A stretch of DNA of 64,000 nt, from the IMG/VR virus record IMGVR_UViG_3300032214_000528, positions 62,001-126,000 of that record, one strand, 5' to 3'. Origin of the DNA: a virus. Numbering within the stretch: the stretch's first letter is position 1; each line of letters starts with the position of its first letter. This document shows, piece after piece, positions 33,101-42,619 of the stretch. Both the position numbers and the translations under genes were made by a program. The notes below the pieces were generated by a model. That model searched no databases. It was given only the letters and a program-made list of their open reading frames with translations, and was not told where the DNA came from.

Positions 33101-36100
33101 TTGACAAAACACTGCTTTCACTGCCAACTGATGTAGCTGATCATCTCGAGATCGGACCAGTTAAGGTTACAGAGATTAAGAAAGACGGATCAAAGGTAGA
33201 AGCAACTCTTTCAAGTAAAGATGTCGTTGGAGTAATTCGTCAGGCAGTAACAGCATTTGCACAGAGTGCAGATGAAAAGATTATGCCTCAGCACTTCACA
33301 GATAACTTTGTAGACATTCCTGAAGTGTTTATTGACTACGCAAACCGCTGGTGGGACGACATCTCAAGCCCTAAGGGTAAGCTAGCGATGAATCAGTCTT
33401 ACCCAGAAAAATATGTTCAGCTAAATGGCATAGATGTAACAATGTCTCCAAGTGAAGCGGGTGCAAACCCAGCAACAATGATCCCTGCAGCAGACATTAT
33501 CTTCTTTGATGAAGCACAAGATATTAATGATGTTGCTGGCGATTGGGTTCGTAAGCAAACTGTACAAAAAGTATTCGTTGGCGATGGAAATCAATCTATC
33601 TATGGTTTCCGTGGAGCAAAGGATCAACTAGATACTCTTGAAGGAGCAGATAAGCTTCAAATCACAGAGTCGTTCCGCTTCGGTCCAAACATTGCAGCAC
33701 CTGCCAACCGTTTCCTTGCTGTTGCTGGAAAGCCAGAAAGAGTTGTTGGAGCTGGAAAAGATCAAGGTAAAGTTGTAGAAAGCCTTGACGAGATGCCAGA
33801 TCCAGATGCAGTTCTTGTCCGCACAAACGGTGGTGGATTTAAGGCAATGCTTGAGTATCTTGAGCAAGGAAAGACTGTCGGAATTAGTCAATCAACTAAG
33901 ACAAGACTTGAAGAAGTTATTGACACAACAAGTTGGCTCATGGGCGGAAAGAAGGGCTCAAAGCCAGCTAAGTACAACGCAGAAATTGGAATGTACGACT
34001 CTTGGGAAGAACTCTCAACTGCAGTACGAGAAGGAAAAGCTCGTCCAGTTAAGGCTTTCTATGACTTAGTCACTCAAAACGGAATGCAAAGTATCCGTGA
34101 CATCCTAGATCGTGTTGTCGTAGAGCGTGAAGAGACTGAAGAAAGTAAGGCAGCTCGTAAATCTTACGTCCCTATTAAAATAGATGATGCATTAGATGGA
34201 TCTACAGGATCTTTAGGTTCTGGATTAAAGTACGAGGTTAAAGGTAATACGATAGTTGTAACTGGATTTACAACACCAGACCTTGCAGAAAAACTTCGTA
34301 ATGCAGGTATTCCAGCTAGAAAAACTGGAAACAAGGTTAAAAACTCTAAGGGCGAGCTTAAAGACGAATGGGTCAGAGATAAAGTAATTGAAGATGACCT
34401 TGAGAGAACAGATAAACTAAATAACATTAAAAAGGCAGTTGCTGGAATTATAGATTCAGCTTCAGCAGATGTAGTTGTAACAACAGCACATCAGTCAAAG
34501 GGTCTGCAGTGGAACAAGGTTCGTATTTATGATGACTTCTGGGGTCCAAAGTTTAATAAGGAAACTGGCGAGATTGATATGCCATCACCAGAAGAACTTC
34601 GTCTTGCATATGTAGCAGTAACTCGTGCTCAGAAAGAAGTCTACTTAGGTCCTCTAAGCTGGGTTAACGATTACACATCTGATGAAGATGAGCAAGCTTC
34701 GTTCTCTCTGGAATCAATGAATAATATTGAAACAGACCCAGTTCCTGTAACACCAGAAGAGTTTGGTGATGAAGTACAGGAAACTGCAAAGAAGATCGAT
34801 CCAGCCACTCAAAAGATTGCAGATGCAATTATTGCAGCCCTTGAAGCAGGAACTGCTCCTTGGCGTAAGCCTTGGACTGGCGGGGGATTCCTCCCAACTA
34901 GCGTTGCAACTGGCAAGATGTATGAAGGAACAAACGTTCTCGTACTCTGGGCTGCTCAAGAGCGCAATGGTTGGTCAGATAATCGCTGGCTTACATACAA
35001 GCAAGCAGAAAAGCTTGGCGGAAACATTAAGCGTGGCGAGAAGGCAACTTCAATTATTCACTGGACTCCAAAGTTCAAGGATGTCAAGCAGCCAGATGGA
35101 ACTATCGAAAAGGTATTCGTTTACACACCTCCAAAGATCATCAATGTTTTTAACGTAGAGCAAGCAGAAGGAATTAATCTTCCTCCACTTGTTAAGGGTG
35201 ATCCAATTCCAGTAAGCCAAGCAGAGCAAACTCTTCTTGACACATACAAGGATCGTCCAGAGATTTTCTACAAGTCCCAAGACAGTGCTTACTACTCTCC
35301 AGTAACTGACACAATTCACTTGCCGCTCCGTGAGCAGTTCGGTGCAGAGCAAGACATCTTTGAAACCCTAGTTCACGAACTTGCACACAGCACAGGACAC
35401 ACATCTCGTGTGAACCGCAAAGATCTTACAGATAACTACGGAACTCACAAGGCTAGCCGTGGTGAAGAAGAACTTATTGCAGAGATCTCTGTAGCATTAG
35501 TTGCTGCTCGTCTCGGCGTTGAGATTGACTTTGGAAATGTTGCTGCATACGCAAAGTCATGGCTACCAGCCGTAAAGAATGACCCAACAATGATTATCAA
35601 GGCAGCCAAGCAAGCACAAAAAGCTGTAGACCACATGCTAGGAAAGCAAGAAGAGCCAGCAAAGTTTGATGAAGACGGAAACTCAACTGAGCCTGTTGGC
35701 GAAGGTGTTGGTAGCGAAGGTTTAACTGGAGAAGAGATCTCAGAAGAGGCGGACTCAAGTGAAAAACCTAATAGTAGAGGCTATGTCCGATCAGAAATAG
35801 ATCCTACCGATTTAAAGGTTGGAGATAGATTAGATATCTCTGGGAAGAAAAGAGTCGTAGCTGTTAATGCTAGAGAAGATAAGGTTCTTGTATCTACCAA
35901 AGTTATAGGTTCTAGAGGTGGCGGGTTCGAATCTTTTGATAAAGATAAAAAAATATATGTTTGGAGAAAACCAGAAAGCGTTGGTAGCGAAGGTAAGACT
36001 GGCGACGAGATTGCAGAAGATGCAGGACTTAAGCCAGAGTCAACTCCTGAACCTAATGTAGGAGAGCAGGGTAGAACTGGAGAAGAGATTGCTCTAGAAG

Positions 36101-36780
36101 GTGATATAAAACCTGCTGGTACAAAAGGTGGACATGATCTTAGCCCTAGAGAAGTATTTAACAATAATTCAGCCCGTAGTGATCGAGATGTTAAAAAAGT
36201 ATATGGTGCAGAAGAAAAATGGACGCCTCAAATACAAAAACCTTTTAAACGACCTGTTGCCCCTAAACGTGCAGATTTTCCAGATTCAGACTCATATGTA
36301 GCAGCTTATAAAAAATACTCTAAAGAGTTTGATAACGCCTACCGTGAAAGCTCAACATATATTGAATCTCCAATAGGAGAAAAAAACCTAGACGGGTCTG
36401 CAAAAGGTGTTAAAAACTATGTAGAAGATATAATCACTGCTGATTGGTTTGTAGAAGCCTTTGGTGACGGAGGACAAATGGGCAGACCCCCAGTCAGTTT
36501 GATCACTAGTAAAAAAGCAGGTGGTAAATATACTTATGGCTTTAAAAATGGTAAATATATGTCATCACTAAAAATTAACAGCCTTTTATCAACAAATGAA
36601 CCAGCTATTCTTCACGAGATTGCTCATTTTGCTACAGCAATTAGCGTGGCAGAGGGATTTGATGCTCATGGTGTAGAGTACAGAATGAATTATATCTATA
36701 TCACTGATAAAGTACTTGGTCGTGAAGCTGCAGAAAATCTTAAAGACGCTTACAGAAAGGACAATCTAAATGTCGGATGA
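24178..36780 (+). CDS. Giant polyvalent head-module protein
   Basis: 4200 residues. N-terminal [11 protein letters not shown] and HSMTASAM (115-122), then a LRDRLGRW small domain (about 200-262), and long acidic linkers with KOW/SH3-like modules (two LKPGD.../LKPND... copies near 1790 and 1940). A DEDDh exonuclease has D2113/E2115, H2216-D2221 and H2275-D2280. An SF1 helicase has GTGKT (2907-2911), FFDEAQD (3109-3115) and a C-terminal AVTRAQ near 3480. ArdC-N (about 3538-3666) is followed by a zincin HELAH (3733-3737), three VGSEG-type repeats and a second zincin HEIAH (4146-4150). It overlaps genes at both ends. Likely packaged and delivered with DNA to process or protect it. Confidence 0.88.
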   Translation: MSKKNQRQLHVLSQSETTYSTRQQARLIRNEALQMIEAANEFTTNTRRVNRRSAFRVISRSLHSSEGLPFSVRKHQALTELSNYISLAKHNKVVGLTAFNTDLLPLTHPRSTREHSMTASAMIRSHIQWVTDDPRITDENAKALIASAMLAPANSPEKLYALTRLENLPQGHVPLEAMTAAYGGGNSAAAKRARVALQLRDRLGRWVEMFGGLGIKVKRRDGSTAALTGRAVGQNIFSPQLADVELEDGRIVAVPIRQARGATFLPSPAAKKDGFTPAGSTADDMDDPIIDEADLTFMESPSSFEKDERGSKQGTTKYTDQAYDVVKFDDNKRALADLSETNKLRAERDLDDAAVDKQGETDPDSGKQFWDPEKPIYAVSRRGGTPFAYTQNWNDAQQRIQADQRFLDEEEGRTPLARITQDDNTPEDETPLVDQQDKFKKEEIARLPEQETTKAPSDFKYKVPEDTYEVSDPTAPYRSVSEYDDPASLANMFQGDELIDGLDDAMDTGLGRLTFPDGTDSDGEPTGGEQEVPAEAILKAIDEKGGDAELALAQAYDKRLGTTENEDALAAKREADRGAKVGEPKKLGEVFDEVTKAPEPEAEAPVEETPVAEIPEITEDAEPSTYPALIDGLTEEEQAEFEKSKDYTPYLTEDAPVEWPEGFTPPQNRILSEKERAQALEIASSDIPDEDLAESYNGAIKNKYDEDGYAPFGDLDENNEVQTIQVPSEVLRDAMKLRNFDMDETNQQVVDGTWDEVDPEDEVALEEEPVAEIPTPKTPDEGKGTKSGKDPLKEGWGSEDWIDETSKDPRFHEMLKKNKDFARLTGFFNDPTFDSPLLSDYQDKDMEGFESGSEVEAIDLGEYGFEPGPSARVQYALDILQDPTQSARAGFKDWRTGERSAENERNILKAADEQLDLAKQDLSEKDVIENKAIDSVRATLAKEIAKLDKQIEKDKKAEEEAKIAPQVSYKLRGDRLELRSGKKAPFRRQDVKDFLDDNGFDWNPDAKAETKSGMDEASAKKFLRDLRDKYGIDLLPREGQPPIDLESKDEVIEAPSTPETPSAKPKEKSLKEREEEEFGKFLPLPDPLPEGWVKDEERGFNEVYYMQAVENENGDRIVGTYGKDGSRDPYWTVSADFDSPESFKSFEDALDFYNKNSGKQTEDSAEPETSEDTTPVEDVVELSPTLNEKLLKRDGIQMVKITGPNGEEIETPVFNLRGRPMVLINVNGVRIPFYISSGKGGKAGVPVGKWYPIFGIGTDGWFNKGNEEEINNYFDSPELREVAEWLNSNIGDIRKEDMPESDEVTDELRAQINQDLSPGRYYENAVVYGNRALALAKIRGDEEAVKQEEAILKKYLDDIAKFEAEKKKQEEEGQEEPTVEEVVPEEEEVKEPVAEEPAAKRNIFQESLDIIQEGLLDALSEEGPNITVSELVDRLKRKLKGDDKVVGDYGTRGDMISKLMWAKWGAGFWRNESPYIRRSMSEYKSELKKLSDEELIALVDMYYDEIDARLEAEREASRPVEPTPLTPEEAAEVERKRRVKELRDKKRREREDKLLEEDDKAKEEEEKPTPATPATPATPATPATPAKPTPTTPEKPKPSDYEEDTPDGFVYVDKSDNDVKDGDEINLPSVGWVKVKRKVFLPGRTTADVVYEDENGNEGTGFLPRTVETRAKQAPAEERNRKTPAKLRVGEEVYLVDKDGDGPGWVKVLEVKKRNWNSGNSKGDQTTWEIWYEDANGKRSLWTYNYWSSSSWGGDGQTGKFPTRPATSKAPEPVEEPSVTVTPRIAASRTTDLKPGDVMTKDFFTVTNVEQGFEKKRDGEMVPASRVTGYYPGGVEQSSKLWADDVLFDVYRDVTPPAKGDLPELNQPKMGDYGKLTKVNGEWELKDPAEQKQFEQDMEKYQEQLSTQKALWEAPVVEVPVKEFTPENTLHVVNALGKDLKPNDIAFRRDENGELSEFFVIEEVLPGTVMVPRADGKPAEEKVQIRGYYPGHESQVKSWKTGTSVEVLRGEQAANIPAKGDKPAIDSIEPGTLKGQAYKDKNAEISALRKEAGKAYTPDLTASEIPAVLVERPNSFNRGNRPAFFGKAAELANLKDGKAISDALKGKRVVYFDFETVGTGKFDNDNPDAPIQVAASVWEGGEKVGEINLFINPGEPLGDYYYKEDENGNKVLDPEKLLSSDGQTVDDAFLASQPSIEDQLRAFAEFAGQDAIFVAHNAEFDTNTFEKWAQKLGIDYNMDGVIDTLELAKSMTPKGNKLGQVAKRYGIEKTDEEWHDARTDSEVLPAILEGLLGDMKPDNREFDPATRLAEFEAKRSSYNEKLEAFKKQEADLAMAEAVKRGMAGEPVSIDEMLGKTKTTSGFGSEGSTDSAEEYAYESIFGGKINNSWIEDDENTFVVDEGAATVGDIKIGDFVPAEGGGYHEVVDLLADPEDPNGTIVVRKIVSSGLLYSTRVTEKKSPGIGWSNGKVLKGTLRRRNELAGKTPAEVKALVSKPVVVAPEPTTKEKTPTPKGKKSITPEETQSVVSDAIEAITSGAKSDSSVEDAVKGLPLDDTTKSAVLADREDASINHLSADGVALKVGDKVRNVKNGRMGEVRAILTTYGPRGYKNYVKVKFDDAAKRENVSAGSLQIINPDDGGGFFTDPTPPATGEPVNPNETPKSAEELTSLLTGDVTDNTPAVEVPEEPVVMDAEDRTRIWKENEEKRMKYALDLNYRQVSPEALEALTAAVQDISQYDKGHQRSVTAFMPSLSTGLPVERTFTFVKPSKKDLERREDMEADDIIVMIGPRNTEAIIKSDGRILYFDNPSVPNWNFSVRSPDLYSAIEKSDEVTFPLGENPDLQNMGMISNNQEFPKDALGSPDEIEDPDFVVDSPDAEPKGIKPTKQQQAVIDAVVAGKDVIVQALAGTGKTSTLKMAAKAVAEKDPDKTILYIAFNKAVAAELNADPDRPSNMIARTNTQVAWHHSPKWMQKRSFDKTLLSLPTDVADHLEIGPVKVTEIKKDGSKVEATLSSKDVVGVIRQAVTAFAQSADEKIMPQHFTDNFVDIPEVFIDYANRWWDDISSPKGKLAMNQSYPEKYVQLNGIDVTMSPSEAGANPATMIPAADIIFFDEAQDINDVAGDWVRKQTVQKVFVGDGNQSIYGFRGAKDQLDTLEGADKLQITESFRFGPNIAAPANRFLAVAGKPERVVGAGKDQGKVVESLDEMPDPDAVLVRTNGGGFKAMLEYLEQGKTVGISQSTKTRLEEVIDTTSWLMGGKKGSKPAKYNAEIGMYDSWEELSTAVREGKARPVKAFYDLVTQNGMQSIRDILDRVVVEREETEESKAARKSYVPIKIDDALDGSTGSLGSGLKYEVKGNTIVVTGFTTPDLAEKLRNAGIPARKTGNKVKNSKGELKDEWVRDKVIEDDLERTDKLNNIKKAVAGIIDSASADVVVTTAHQSKGLQWNKVRIYDDFWGPKFNKETGEIDMPSPEELRLAYVAVTRAQKEVYLGPLSWVNDYTSDEDEQASFSLESMNNIETDPVPVTPEEFGDEVQETAKKIDPATQKIADAIIAALEAGTAPWRKPWTGGGFLPTSVATGKMYEGTNVLVLWAAQERNGWSDNRWLTYKQAEKLGGNIKRGEKATSIIHWTPKFKDVKQPDGTIEKVFVYTPPKIINVFNVEQAEGINLPPLVKGDPIPVSQAEQTLLDTYKDRPEIFYKSQDSAYYSPVTDTIHLPLREQFGAEQDIFETLVHELAHSTGHTSRVNRKDLTDNYGTHKASRGEEELIAEISVALVAARLGVEIDFGNVAAYAKSWLPAVKNDPTMIIKAAKQAQKAVDHMLGKQEEPAKFDEDGNSTEPVGEGVGSEGLTGEEISEEADSSEKPNSRGYVRSEIDPTDLKVGDRLDISGKKRVVAVNAREDKVLVSTKVIGSRGGGFESFDKDKKIYVWRKPESVGSEGKTGDEIAEDAGLKPESTPEPNVGEQGRTGEEIALEGDIKPAGTKGGHDLSPREVFNNNSARSDRDVKKVYGAEEKWTPQIQKPFKRPVAPKRADFPDSDSYVAAYKKYSKEFDNAYRESSTYIESPIGEKNLDGSAKGVKNYVEDIITADWFVEAFGDGGQMGRPPVSLITSKKAGGKYTYGFKNGKYMSSLKINSLLSTNEPAILHEIAHFATAISVAEGFDAHGVEYRMNYIYITDKVLGREAAENLKDAYRKDNLNVG
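28881..28934 (+). repeat. Tandem 9-bp coding repeat (AACCCCTGC x6)
   Basis: Six perfect copies of AACCCCTGC encode TPA x6 in the linker of the giant protein, between charged and Pro-rich segments. A likely site of slippage in copy number that keeps the frame. Confidence 0.9.
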
Positions 36781-36883
36781 TTTCGAGTATGAAATTGTGG
36801 ATCCTCTAGGACCTGACTACAACCCAGAGCCTTCTGAAGAACCTATTCCTGAAGAAAACGAAGACCAAGAAGAGACGGTATAA
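36770..36883 (+). CDS. Acidic micropeptide
   Basis: 37 residues, nearly all acidic with a Pro/Glu tail (PEPSEEPIPEENEDQEE). Start overlaps the giant gene's stop. It could be a packaged acidic partner of basic head proteins; unproven. Confidence 0.65.
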   Translation: MSDDFEYEIVDPLGPDYNPEPSEEPIPEENEDQEETV

Positions 36884-36885
36884 TA

Positions 36886-37011
36886 ATGGCTAAGTCAGAT
36901 AAAGAGCAATACAACGATGCCGTCGTTGCTGCTTATCGCAAGATTATCGAGCTAGCAGAGGTTGACCCTAATGCTGACTCTTATGAGCCTGAGGATGAGG
37001 AAAAGCTATGA
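36886..37011 (+). CDS. Small acidic protein
   Basis: 41 residues with a helix (AVVAAYRKIIELAEVD) and an acidic tail. Starts two bases after the previous stop and ends in an ATGA overlap with the next gene. Confidence 0.7.
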   Translation: MAKSDKEQYNDAVVAAYRKIIELAEVDPNADSYEPEDEEKL

Positions 37012-37730
37012 GACTATCTAACGCTAAGTCCTATCCACTTGAGGGTATGTCTCTAATATATGCAAACGGTGAGAATGTTGTTTACCAAGCTGTATTTTCT
37101 ACAGAGAAGTTTGGTACTTTTACAAGAGTAGATGGCCAATGGCTTGCCTTATCTCCAGAAGATACTAGCCTTGAAAACCTTTCAATCATGGATATCCTCC
37201 CTGCAGACTACAAAGTAGTCACAGATATGTTTGATGCGGCTCAAAAGGCAAAGACTTATCTTAAGTATGATCAGGTAAAAGATTACGAAGTTGCATACTC
37301 TTTTGAAGAAAGCGGGAAGTCTATGACTGCCGCAGTTGAGACATCTGAGGGATGCCCTCCTGCTACATCAGACATTGCAGTCAATCTAGCAAACAGAGAA
37401 AATGCTATTAAAACTGCTGGTTATGGGCCAATGAATCCAGCACTTCCAAATAACAAGTTTTGGCAAGCAAAGACAGACCGTTGGTCTGTACCAGTAGAAG
37501 ACGCTAAGAAATCCTTGTGTGGAAACTGCGCTGTATTCATTCAAACACCAAAAATGCTTGACTGTATTGCTTCTGGACTTGGAAACGAAGCTGGAAATGA
37601 TGCTTGGGGCTCAATCGAGGCTGGCGATCTAGGGTATTGTGAAGCATTCGACTTTAAATGTGCAGCTTCTAGAACATGCGATGCATGGGTAGCTGGCGGA
37701 CCAGTAACTGAGGAGTCAGGAAAAGTATGA
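37008..37730 (+). CDS. Head-module Cys-box protein
   Basis: 240 residues. A Trp/Asp-rich N-terminal half, then KSMTAAVET (104-112), then a Cys-rich domain: LCGNCAVF, CIASGLG, CEAFDFKCAAS, CDAW. The Cys spacing resembles the iron-sulfur or zinc-like CGNC...C...C box sometimes carried by phage head proteins near the protease. The two halves joined by a candidate cleavage peptide suggest processing. Overlaps the next ATG. Confidence 0.78.
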   Translation: MRLSNAKSYPLEGMSLIYANGENVVYQAVFSTEKFGTFTRVDGQWLALSPEDTSLENLSIMDILPADYKVVTDMFDAAQKAKTYLKYDQVKDYEVAYSFEESGKSMTAAVETSEGCPPATSDIAVNLANRENAIKTAGYGPMNPALPNNKFWQAKTDRWSVPVEDAKKSLCGNCAVFIQTPKMLDCIASGLGNEAGNDAWGSIEAGDLGYCEAFDFKCAASRTCDAWVAGGPVTEESGKV

Positions 37731-40700
37731 TGCAATTCATTGGTCGTAATGGAACTAGAGCCCTTTTTGTTTCAGAAGACAAAGGCGTTGTTGTTGACGA
37801 CTCTGTAAACATTGTTACTGCTCTAGACATTAAAGAACCTCTTCTAGCATCTTTTGAGTGGGATTCAAAGGGAGCTCGACCAACTGACACAGCAGTAGAG
37901 CTTGCAGCCGCTGCTTTAACATCTCTTGATATCAAAGTATTTTCAAATAATGACCGCATGTATACAATCCCAGACTCTGTTATTGCAGAGGCAAAGCGTG
38001 GACTTGCATGGCGTAAGGAAGAAGATCGTGGTGGTACTTCAGTAGGTCTCAATACTGCTCGCACACTTGCTCGTGGTGGACAGATTGGTATTCGTAAGGT
38101 TCGTCATATTGCAAAATACTTCCCGCGTCATCAAGTAGATAAAAAGGGAACTGGCTATAAGCCGGGACAAAAGTCTTATCCATCTAACGGCCGTATTGCT
38201 TGGGCACTTTGGGGTGGAGATGCCGCAGAGCGTTGGGCATCAGCAATCGTAGAGCGTGAAAATAAAGCAGCAAAGTCAAATGCAATGCTTGCTTATGGAT
38301 ACGAGTCATACGAGCATGAAATGCCTAAAGCAGTTGATTATGACTCATTTATTACTTCTAAGACAATGCCTGAAGATAATGTAATTGAATTTTTTGTTCG
38401 TATTCGTATGGATGGTTCTGGTATTGATCGCCTTTACCGTATTGAGCCAAACGGCTTGATGTATGTATGGGATGACGGCAACTGGGACGATATGGGAAAT
38501 CCAGACAACGACCATGGTAGCTATGACAAGATGTTGGATGATATTGAGGATACTGTTCCTAAGACACACATGCCAGTTGATACAGAAACAGCACTTCTTA
38601 TTGCTGCTCTTCTAGACAACGAGCCTTTGATTGCTCACAGAATTGACAAGATTCAACCAGAAGAGCATAAGATGATTGTTGATGCTCAACCAGAAATCGA
38701 CTGGGAATTAATGGATGAAATTATCATGCCAGATGAAGAAGCATTTATGTGGGACATGGATGACTCGCTAACTGCAGCAGGAGAGGCTCCAACAAATCAA
38801 GATGGAGAATATACACCTGAAGAGCGCTCAGCAAATGCTGGTGCACAGCTTCGTGATAAGACAGGCAAGTTTGCCAAGATGGGTGGCCGAGTAGTGATCG
38901 GTGGTCGTCCTAACTATCAAGGAAATATTCGTTCTATTGACAATGTAACAGGTAATGTAAAAATTGAATTAGATAACGGAAATACTGTTGATGTAAGTGC
39001 AAAACTTACAGAGCCATTAGATACTTATGTACCTATTCCTCAAGGATTTGCTGAAGGCGAGCTAGATACAAATGGAATCCTTGGAGAGCCTCGCACTCCT
39101 ATGGATTCTCCAATCCGTATGCCAGGAACTTTACCTTCACTTAATGCTGAAAGCTTAAATAAAGTACTTACTGATTACCCGTCTTGGGTGTCTGATCAAA
39201 GACTTTCTCCAGACGTTGCAGCTAAGCCAAGCGGTATAGATATGTCTGGTCCTGCTGCTAAAAGTGCAAATCCTTTAGAGAAGTACTATTCAAAAGTTAG
39301 TCCTTCTGATATGCCTAGAAAAGCAGTAAATGCTTACAACATTCCTATTCTTAAAAAATGGCTTGAATCAGGTCCAGAATATAGAAGAGCCCGCAATCCA
39401 CTACTAAATCCCTACACAGATGCAAAGGGAGCAGATAGTCCTTTCTTGGATAAAAAAGGAAATCCTCTAAAAGCTTCGGCTGAAAAGTCAACACAAATAA
39501 CTCCAACAACATCTGATGTTCCAGTTATTCACTTGGCAGTAGTTTCTCCAGATGACCCGCAAGCTGTTATGGATTTAGTTGCCTTAGTACCAACAACAAA
39601 CTCTTCAACAGAGCCAACTACTTTTACTCGTAAAGACGGTAAGTGGATTCCAGAACCACAAATTCTTTCAGACCTTCGTAGCGCAACTCCGCCTCCAGTA
39701 GTAGTTCTAGACGACACCAATCTTGTGGATGTCTTAGAGCAGGTAGATGGTAAGAAGTCTATTACAGCAGCAGGTGGAGCAGACCGTAATCGTGGACAAG
39801 CAGAGAAGCTTCGTCGCTACTGGACTTACGGCAAGGGTGCAGCAAAGATTCGTTGGAAGACTCCAGGAGATTGGACTCGCTGCTACAAGCAACTTGCTAA
39901 ATACATGGGTCCTCGTGCTAAGGGCTATTGCGCCTTGCGTCACAAGGAGATGAATGGCTACTGGCCAGGAGATCGTAAGAATCAAGAGACTTCTAACTTT
40001 TCTGTCAATACTATGCGTTCTTATGACGAACTTCTGAGCACTTTTGTTATGAGAGCCAAAGCAGCAGATGCTAAGGCTAGAGTCTTAACAGCTGGTGGAT
40101 ATGAGTCAGACGAGACTGCAAAATCTAAGGGTTCAGAGTTTCTAATCCCTCTTGTCATCCCTGAGGGCATGGAGTCTGGCGACGGAAGAATTATGAGAAA
40201 GGGTGCTCTTGATATTAGAGAACTTCCTCTACCTCTTCTATGGCAGATTAAAACAGGCGAAGGACATGACGGTTCTGTCGTAGTTGGTCAGATTACTAGT
40301 ATGGAAAGAACTGACGATGGCATTGGAAATGCTAAGGGTCACTTCGATACTGGCGAATATGGTAAGGAAGCCGAGCGCTTAGTGCGTGGTGGTTTCATTA
40401 GAGGAGTATCAGCTGACCTAGATCAGTTCGAGGCCGATGATGAGCGCAAAGAGGAAGAAAACGGATCTGACACTAAGGTAGATGCGGGTAAAATTACTAT
40501 CACAAAAGCACGAGTCATGGCTGTGACTATCGTGCCTAAACCTGCTTTCCAAGAGTGCACAATTCAGCTTGCAGATGATGCAAGCGTTGAGGAGGATGAA
40601 GTGAATATTCCTGACGGAGTTTACGTCGAGGGAGTTAATGCTCTGGAAGCTTCGGCTCTTGTTGCATGTGGAATGATTGCTGGAGCAATTCCAGTAACAC

Positions 40701-42457
40701 CACCAACCGAGTGGTTTAACGATCCACAACTTAAGGGACCTACACCTCTAACTGTAGATGACGATGGCCGAGTATTCGGACACATTGCTGCATGGCACGT
40801 CGACCACATTGGTATGACAGCAGGGACTAAACCTCCTCGTAGCCGTAGCAAATATGCCTACTTCCATACTGGAGTAGTTCGCACCGATAACGGAACAGAT
40901 GTTCCTGTCGGACAATTAACTCTTGCGGGGGGACACGCTGGACTAGAAGCATCAGCTTCCGAAGCAGTTCGTCACTACGACGACACAGCATCTGCTATTG
41001 CAGATGTCCATGCTGGAGAAGATGCTTATGGTATTTGGGTAGCTGGATCAGTTCGTCCAGGATCAACCCCAGAACAAATTCGTGCGCTTCGTGCATCAGC
41101 ACCATCAGGTGACTGGCGCCCAATTAAGAATTCCCTTGAACTGGTTGCCGTATGTCAGGTAAATGTTCCAGGATTCCCAATTGCTCGTGCTCGTGTGGCA
41201 TCAGGTCAGGTAATGGCTTTGGTTGCAGCAGGTGCAAGCACTCTTGCAATGCTTAAGAACGACCCACTTGCAGAACTTAATGCTCGTATTGCCGATCTTG
41301 AAGGCGATAAGAAGATGGCGCTAGTTGCTTCTGCTAACGATGTCCGTGCTCGCTTCGAGACAAACCGTATGGAAGTTCTTGCTGCTAAGAAGCTAGAGCT
41401 TGCTGCAAAAGTTAAAAAAGTTAAAGAAGACGCAGATCAAGATATTGACTACATGATCCAGATGATGGATGATGATCCAGAAAATGAAATGGCAGTTATT
41501 TCCCGCCGTGTTCGTGAACGCCTAGCTCAAGAAGGTAAGGCTCTAAACGACGGTTCATTCCCTATTAGAAATACTGGAGATTTAAAAAACGCTATCCGTG
41601 CTTATGGCCGTGCAAAGCCGGGAAGCCGTGGCAAGGTAAAGCGCCACATTATGAAGCGTGCTATTGGTCTTGGTAAGGAAGAGCTAATTCCAGAAAACTG
41701 GAAGGGTGCTGCTTCAAATCTAGATGAGATTGTTGCATCAATGAAGTTCCGCACTGAAGAGTTTGGAGCTCGCCTTGGAGCAGAGTTTGCAACCAATTCT
41801 GAAGCAGTTTTTGCAGAACAAATTACAGAGGAAATTGTCGACTTAAGCCCTGAAGAAATTGAAGTTTTGAAGCAAGAAGCCAAGGCTCGTGAAGAAGGTA
41901 GAGCAACCGATGGTGAAGCTCCTCCAGAAAGAGATGCTGACGGCCGTATTAAGTACACAGCCGAAACCCAACCTCGTGATGCAACTGGAAAATTTAGAAC
42001 AGTTCTAGCCCGTATCAAACAGGACCTCGGAACCTCTGGTTTGCAGAATGTATTGGATAAGGTTAAAGAAGCAGAGAACTTTGATAGCACTGGCGACTAC
42101 GCTGGAGCAGCCAAAGCAGCAGGAGATTTGATCTCAATTATTGATCGATTGGACTCTGGAGCGCTAAATGCTGAATCTTTAGAGAATGTCCGAAATAGCG
42201 CAGGTGAGCTTGGAAAGGTTATTGCTAACCTACCGTTTGCTTTTGGCGAGGAAGCTCAGAAGATTCGCTTCTCAGATGTTCCACCAGCTCTTCGTGATCT
42301 TATGGAAGATATGATTAAAAAGGTAGAAGCAAAGATTGGCAAGGAAGATGCCGATATTGCCACTGCTGAACTCAAGACATTCATCTCAGGAAGCGAGCTC
42401 TATAACCAATCAGAGATCTCATCCCAGATGGCAAAGCTTCTTAGGTTACTTACCTAA
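37727..42457 (+). CDS. Fused capsid-maturation protease polyprotein
   Basis: 1576 residues. N-terminal ~100 residues are followed by LARGGQIGIRKVRHIAKYF and an alpha/beta module. Acidic linkers contain DSLTAAGE (346-353), SITAAGG (678-684) and LTAGG (787-791). The protease region (about 800-950) has LPLLWQ, GHDGSVVVGQI (likely catalytic His), RGVSADLD (likely Ser) and ITKARVMAVTIVPKPAF, the HK97/S78-like prohead protease pattern. After it come an AAWHVDH.../GLEASASEAVRHYDD domain, GDWRPIKNSLELVAVCQVNVPGF and a coiled, scaffold-like C-terminus with RDATGKF. It cleaves head proteins during maturation. Confidence 0.88.
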   Translation: MMQFIGRNGTRALFVSEDKGVVVDDSVNIVTALDIKEPLLASFEWDSKGARPTDTAVELAAAALTSLDIKVFSNNDRMYTIPDSVIAEAKRGLAWRKEEDRGGTSVGLNTARTLARGGQIGIRKVRHIAKYFPRHQVDKKGTGYKPGQKSYPSNGRIAWALWGGDAAERWASAIVERENKAAKSNAMLAYGYESYEHEMPKAVDYDSFITSKTMPEDNVIEFFVRIRMDGSGIDRLYRIEPNGLMYVWDDGNWDDMGNPDNDHGSYDKMLDDIEDTVPKTHMPVDTETALLIAALLDNEPLIAHRIDKIQPEEHKMIVDAQPEIDWELMDEIIMPDEEAFMWDMDDSLTAAGEAPTNQDGEYTPEERSANAGAQLRDKTGKFAKMGGRVVIGGRPNYQGNIRSIDNVTGNVKIELDNGNTVDVSAKLTEPLDTYVPIPQGFAEGELDTNGILGEPRTPMDSPIRMPGTLPSLNAESLNKVLTDYPSWVSDQRLSPDVAAKPSGIDMSGPAAKSANPLEKYYSKVSPSDMPRKAVNAYNIPILKKWLESGPEYRRARNPLLNPYTDAKGADSPFLDKKGNPLKASAEKSTQITPTTSDVPVIHLAVVSPDDPQAVMDLVALVPTTNSSTEPTTFTRKDGKWIPEPQILSDLRSATPPPVVVLDDTNLVDVLEQVDGKKSITAAGGADRNRGQAEKLRRYWTYGKGAAKIRWKTPGDWTRCYKQLAKYMGPRAKGYCALRHKEMNGYWPGDRKNQETSNFSVNTMRSYDELLSTFVMRAKAADAKARVLTAGGYESDETAKSKGSEFLIPLVIPEGMESGDGRIMRKGALDIRELPLPLLWQIKTGEGHDGSVVVGQITSMERTDDGIGNAKGHFDTGEYGKEAERLVRGGFIRGVSADLDQFEADDERKEEENGSDTKVDAGKITITKARVMAVTIVPKPAFQECTIQLADDASVEEDEVNIPDGVYVEGVNALEASALVACGMIAGAIPVTPPTEWFNDPQLKGPTPLTVDDDGRVFGHIAAWHVDHIGMTAGTKPPRSRSKYAYFHTGVVRTDNGTDVPVGQLTLAGGHAGLEASASEAVRHYDDTASAIADVHAGEDAYGIWVAGSVRPGSTPEQIRALRASAPSGDWRPIKNSLELVAVCQVNVPGFPIARARVASGQVMALVAAGASTLAMLKNDPLAELNARIADLEGDKKMALVASANDVRARFETNRMEVLAAKKLELAAKVKKVKEDADQDIDYMIQMMDDDPENEMAVISRRVRERLAQEGKALNDGSFPIRNTGDLKNAIRAYGRAKPGSRGKVKRHIMKRAIGLGKEELIPENWKGAASNLDEIVASMKFRTEEFGARLGAEFATNSEAVFAEQITEEIVDLSPEEIEVLKQEAKAREEGRATDGEAPPERDADGRIKYTAETQPRDATGKFRTVLARIKQDLGTSGLQNVLDKVKEAENFDSTGDYAGAAKAAGDLISIIDRLDSGALNAESLENVRNSAGELGKVIANLPFAFGEEAQKIRFSDVPPALRDLMEDMIKKVEAKIGKEDADIATAELKTFISGSELYNQSEISSQMAKLLRLLT

Positions 42458-42619
42458 GTTGATCAAAAATCGTACAAATAACTAAATAAGAAGTAATGTA
42501 ATATATAACTAGGTGGAGTGCCTCCACGCATCTAATGCGTCTGTGAGTCCCTCGGCCTTTGACTGATAAGCGAGACAGATTATTACTATCTGTCGCAACT
42601 GACCCGGAGGAGGGACAGT
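42458..42619 (+). promoter_or_regulatory. Capsid gene leader: promoter and tandem hairpins
   Basis: Three stems occur: GTGGAG-TGC-CTCCAC (42513-42527), ACGCAT-CTA-ATGCGT (42526-42540, sharing AC) and GACAGAT...ATCTGTC (42574-42594). A possible promoter is TTGACT (42559) with TATTAC (42581), spacer 16. GGAGGAGGGAC is a strong ribosome site for 42620. Confidence 0.6.

Noticed and set aside
35920-35940. GGGTTCGAATC, a tRNA T-arm-like sequence
   Set aside because: Lies in the middle of the giant frame with no acceptor or anticodon arm.
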